The translations under genes were made by a program, and so were the position numbers. From NCBI GenBank assembly GCA_937863205.1, contig CALMGA010000022.1, positions 1 through 7,674 of the forward strand: 7,674 nt of DNA, written 5' to 3'. Every line of letters starts with the position of its first letter. Within the stretch, counting starts at the first letter, position 1. Below the pieces are notes generated by a model. It saw nothing but the letters and a program-made list of their open reading frames with translations. It had not been told where the DNA came from and did not search any database. The stretch comes from an uncultured Beijerinckiaceae bacterium (GTDB taxonomy: Bacteria; Pseudomonadota; Alphaproteobacteria; Rhizobiales; Beijerinckiaceae). Below are positions 5,779 to 7,674 of this stretch, one piece after another.

Positions 5779-6927
5779 TCACCCCGCCTCGCAGGCCGCG
5801 TGATTGGCCAAAGTCGAGCTCAGGAAGAACGGTGTCGCCGATAAGTCGTACACCGCGCGGACGCCAACCTTGCGGTTCAACGCCTCGATGCCCGAGATCC
5901 AAAGGCGCGCCGCCTCTCGGTTCTCGCGGGCCTCCTCACGCTCCTCGGCGCCGGCGATCTCCTCGTCGGCATCGCCGACCCTCTCGCCGTAGCAGTGGTG
6001 CGCCTCGTCGTTGATGACGACGACGTTCCTCATGCGGATGAGGTCGCCGCAGGCATCCCGCAGCATCTCGCCTTCCGTCTGCTCGGTCTCGAGCTTGGGC
6101 CCATCGCCCTGCAGCAGAGCACGCCCGACCTTCGATATTTCCATCGTCTCCATGCGGCGAAACGCGTGGTAGTTTGTGATGACTATCTTTGTGCTGGCCA
6201 GATCGCGCAGCATGTCGGACGGCACCAAGCCGCGATGCTCATAATAATTCTCGCCATCGGCTGGCAGGAGCACGCGTAGCCTGTCCTTGATGGTGATACC
6301 CGGCGCGATAATTAGGAAACCTTTGGTGAAACGCTTCGAGTCCGAGCGGGCAGCGTTGAGCGCCTGCCAGGCGATCAGCATCGCCATCACCGTAGTCTTG
6401 CCGCTGCCGGTTGCCATCTTGCAGGCGAGGCGATTCAGGTGAGGTTTGGACTGAGCATTGGCGCCGACGATGTGCGCCTGGATCATCTCGCGCCGGCGGA
6501 CGCGCGCGACCTCGGTCCCCCAGATGATTGTCTCCACCGCCTCGATCTGGCAGAAGAACGGCCGCGTGCCGACGAAGCCGGGATTACGCCAGTGTCGAAG
6601 CAGACGCTGCGTAACGGGCGTGACACCCCAGTCTGCCGGGTTCGGCAGCCGCCGCCATGCTTCGACTAAGCCACGGATCTCATTGACGATGGGGGTCGGG
6701 TTATATTCTTGCCCCGAGCTATCGCTCTCGGCGGAGAGATCGAAGCTTGTCTGCTTGCCGCCACCCTGCTTTTTGACTTTCGGCACGGGCGTCAGACGCT
6801 TCGATTCGCGACGACCGGCGCGCGGTGGTTCGTCGAGCGGCTGCCCCTCGGCGTCCAGCGCATGATGCCGCATCGGCGCTGCATAGGGCGAGTTGAGGAT
6901 CGGCTGCTCGAAAAACGGTACGGACAT
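5779..6927 (-). pseudogene. Type III-restriction-like DEAH helicase, truncated by IS
   Basis: The surviving 5' part of a large superfamily 2 helicase/restriction subunit. The first residues (MSVPFFEQPILNSPYAAP) resemble the N-terminus of the type III-restriction-like family that, from memory, is called BPTD_3080. ATP-hydrolysis motifs are present: Walker A ATGSGKTT (172-179), DEAH box INDEAHH (306-311), and motif III SAT in YDLSATPFFLS (360-370). Right after FFL (369) the frame enters the IS end at 5820, and the last dozen or so residues (STLANHAACEAG) are IS sequence ending at TGA 5779-5781. Motifs IV-VI and any nuclease domain are missing; intact relatives are much longer (roughly 900-1000 residues by recollection), so the product should be inactive. 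Start ATG at 6927 fits the family N-terminus, though no clear Shine-Dalgarno is seen. The gene lies 143 bp after an SF1 helicase on the same strand. It was likely part of a restriction or other DNA-defence function. Confidence 0.85.
5795..5820 (-). repeat. IS terminal inverted repeat, transposase 5' end
   Basis: Read on the minus strand it starts AGCTCGACTTTGGCCA and pairs with the repeat at 4358-4383 at 24 of 26 positions. It supplies the foreign tail codons of the truncated helicase frame. Confidence 0.88.
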
Positions 6928-7070
6928 ACGAATCAGCCAGGTTGTAACATCGTGATCCTACCACGCCGGAGCGAGTGTCGGGATCATCCGCTTGGCCTGC
7001 GTCAGCTTCGGTCGTCGCAAGCCATCATGAGATCGCTCAAACCCGGCGCAACAGTCACGGCAGTTGACCT

Positions 7071-7674
7071 TTATACTGCGGCCATAGATTCATCTTTGGC
7101 GTAGCTCTCCGCCCAGCAGAACAGGTTGGCGAGGCGCATCTCGTCGACGCTGGCGGCAACGAGGTCGAGGAGGCCGGGCGAGGCGACCAGCACGGCGAGG
7201 CAGCGCGCGCGGCTGAGCGCCACGTTCAGCCGGTTGCGCGAGAATAGGAATGACGCGTCCCGCGGCATGTCCTCGGCACCGGATGTCGTCATCGACACCA
7301 GCACCACCTCGGCTTCCTGGCCCTGGAACTTGTCGACCGTACCGACCCGTGCGCCATCGGGCAGACGCGACCGGAGCAGGTTCACCTGCATGTTGTAAGG
7401 GGCGACGACGAGCACATCGGCGAGGGCGAGCCGGCGTCGCGCGCCATTGCGGTCGATTACCTCCTGGTCGAGCAGGCTGGCGAGGATGCCGGCGATCTCG
7501 TCCGCCTCGGCCGGCGACCTCTGCCGGCAGCCGAGGTGCGGCACCGGGCGGAAGCTCAGCCCGGCCGGCTCGAGAGCGGGATGCGCATCGGGCGCGAGCA
7601 CCAGCCGCTGCCGGCTGCATCTGGCCTCCGACAGGAGCTGCCCGTCATAGACCGCCTCCGACACGAAGCGGCAC
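7071..7674 (-). CDS. Superfamily 1 DNA helicase, C-terminal part (start beyond right edge)
   Basis: Partial gene: 200 codons plus a TAA stop at 7071-7073, open to the window edge. A GTG at 7664 is not the start, because the frame continues upstream and the residues around it (CRFVSEAVYDGQL) fit the interior of the helicase domain. Visible motifs are those of the second RecA domain of UvrD/Dna2/Upf1-like helicases (AAA_12 type): DVLVVAPYNMQVNLLRSRL (motif IV region), GTVDKFQGQEAEVVLVSM (motif V region) and NRLNVALSRAR (motif VI, with the arginine that contacts ATP). The C-terminus SYAKDESMAAV lies soon after motif VI, so there is no C-terminal extra domain; any nuclease part would be N-terminal. 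A likely form is the RecB-nuclease/helicase fusion of the TM0106 kind, but this cannot be shown here. It precedes the truncated DEAH helicase and may have been co-transcribed with it across the 143-bp gap. Confidence 0.87.
   Translation of the reverse strand, partial: CRFVSEAVYDGQLLSEARCSRQRLVLAPDAHPALEPAGLSFRPVPHLGCRQRSPAEADEIAGILASLLDQEVIDRNGARRRLALADVLVVAPYNMQVNLLRSRLPDGARVGTVDKFQGQEAEVVLVSMTTSGAEDMPRDASFLFSRNRLNVALSRARCLAVLVASPGLLDLVAASVDEMRLANLFCWAESYAKDESMAAV

Larger units (their letters stand above)
4358..5820 (-). mobile_element. Complete insertion sequence, IS701-like, 1463 bp
   Basis: One transposase gene spans almost the whole element, bounded by inverted repeats at 4358-4383 and 5795-5820 that match at 24 of 26 positions. 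Size and single-frame layout fit the IS701 family. The outermost four bases are AGCT at both ends; because this word is its own reverse complement, it could be repeat or a 4-bp target duplication. No other duplication is visible: outside AGCT the flanks are CTATT on the left and CAGGA on the right. The element interrupts a helicase gene on the right, and its left flank is unrelated to that gene. Both ends and the transposase look intact, so it may still be mobile. The family name is from memory of the transposase motifs and would need a database comparison. Confidence 0.85.

Noticed and set aside
6928..7070. Possible small gene or promoter in the gap between the two helicase genes
   Set aside because: No clear -35/-10 pair, ribosome site or coding frame; the 143 bp show nothing I can support.
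7071..7664. GTG at 7664 as the start of a complete 197-residue protein
   Set aside because: The frame is open upstream to the edge, the residues there fit helicase sequence, and the domain lacks its N-terminal motifs, so the gene is cut by the window edge.

Overview
The window is GC-rich (most codons end in G or C; one clearly AT-richer pocket at about 4135-4275) and reads like an alphaproteobacterial chromosome, probably Hyphomicrobiales of the Methylobacterium/Bradyrhizobium kind. This is inferred from composition, from the TonB receptor style (LPPITVE box followed by a Pro/Ala/Arg-rich linker) and from the transposase type. All genes I support lie on the minus strand, so the biological reading order is right to left.

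Right part (7674 to 5821): the C-terminal end of a superfamily 1 DNA helicase that enters from beyond the right edge, then a 143-bp gap, then the N-terminal ~370 residues of a large type III-restriction-like DEAH helicase. The second gene is cut just after its SAT motif by an insertion sequence, so it is a pseudogene. Together they look like the remains of a DNA-processing or defence cluster.

Middle (5820 to 4358): a complete 1463-bp insertion sequence with one DDE transposase gene (IS701-like) and 26-bp imperfect terminal inverted repeats. The sequence beyond its far end does not continue the broken helicase, so the element sits at a deletion or rearrangement junction rather than at a simple insertion.

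Left part (4357 to 1): about 270 bp of leader and promoter region, a well-conserved cobalamin riboswitch, then a tight cluster: TonB-dependent outer-membrane receptor (btuB-like), ABC ATPase (btuD-like) and periplasmic substrate-binding protein (btuF-like, running off the left edge). The gaps are 13 and 2 bases, so this is one transcription unit. The riboswitch is the main reason to assign the system to vitamin B12 or a related corrinoid rather than to iron-siderophores. The permease (btuC) is not in the window and would be expected past position 1. B12 would cross the outer membrane through the receptor, be caught by the binding protein and be pumped across the inner membrane by the ATPase with the unseen permease. 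High intracellular adenosylcobalamin should shut the unit down through the riboswitch.

I found no tRNA, rRNA, CRISPR array or convincing rho-independent terminator. I do not see a clearly new biological system; the most notable points are the IS-bounded loss of the helicase gene and the architecture of the B12 leader.
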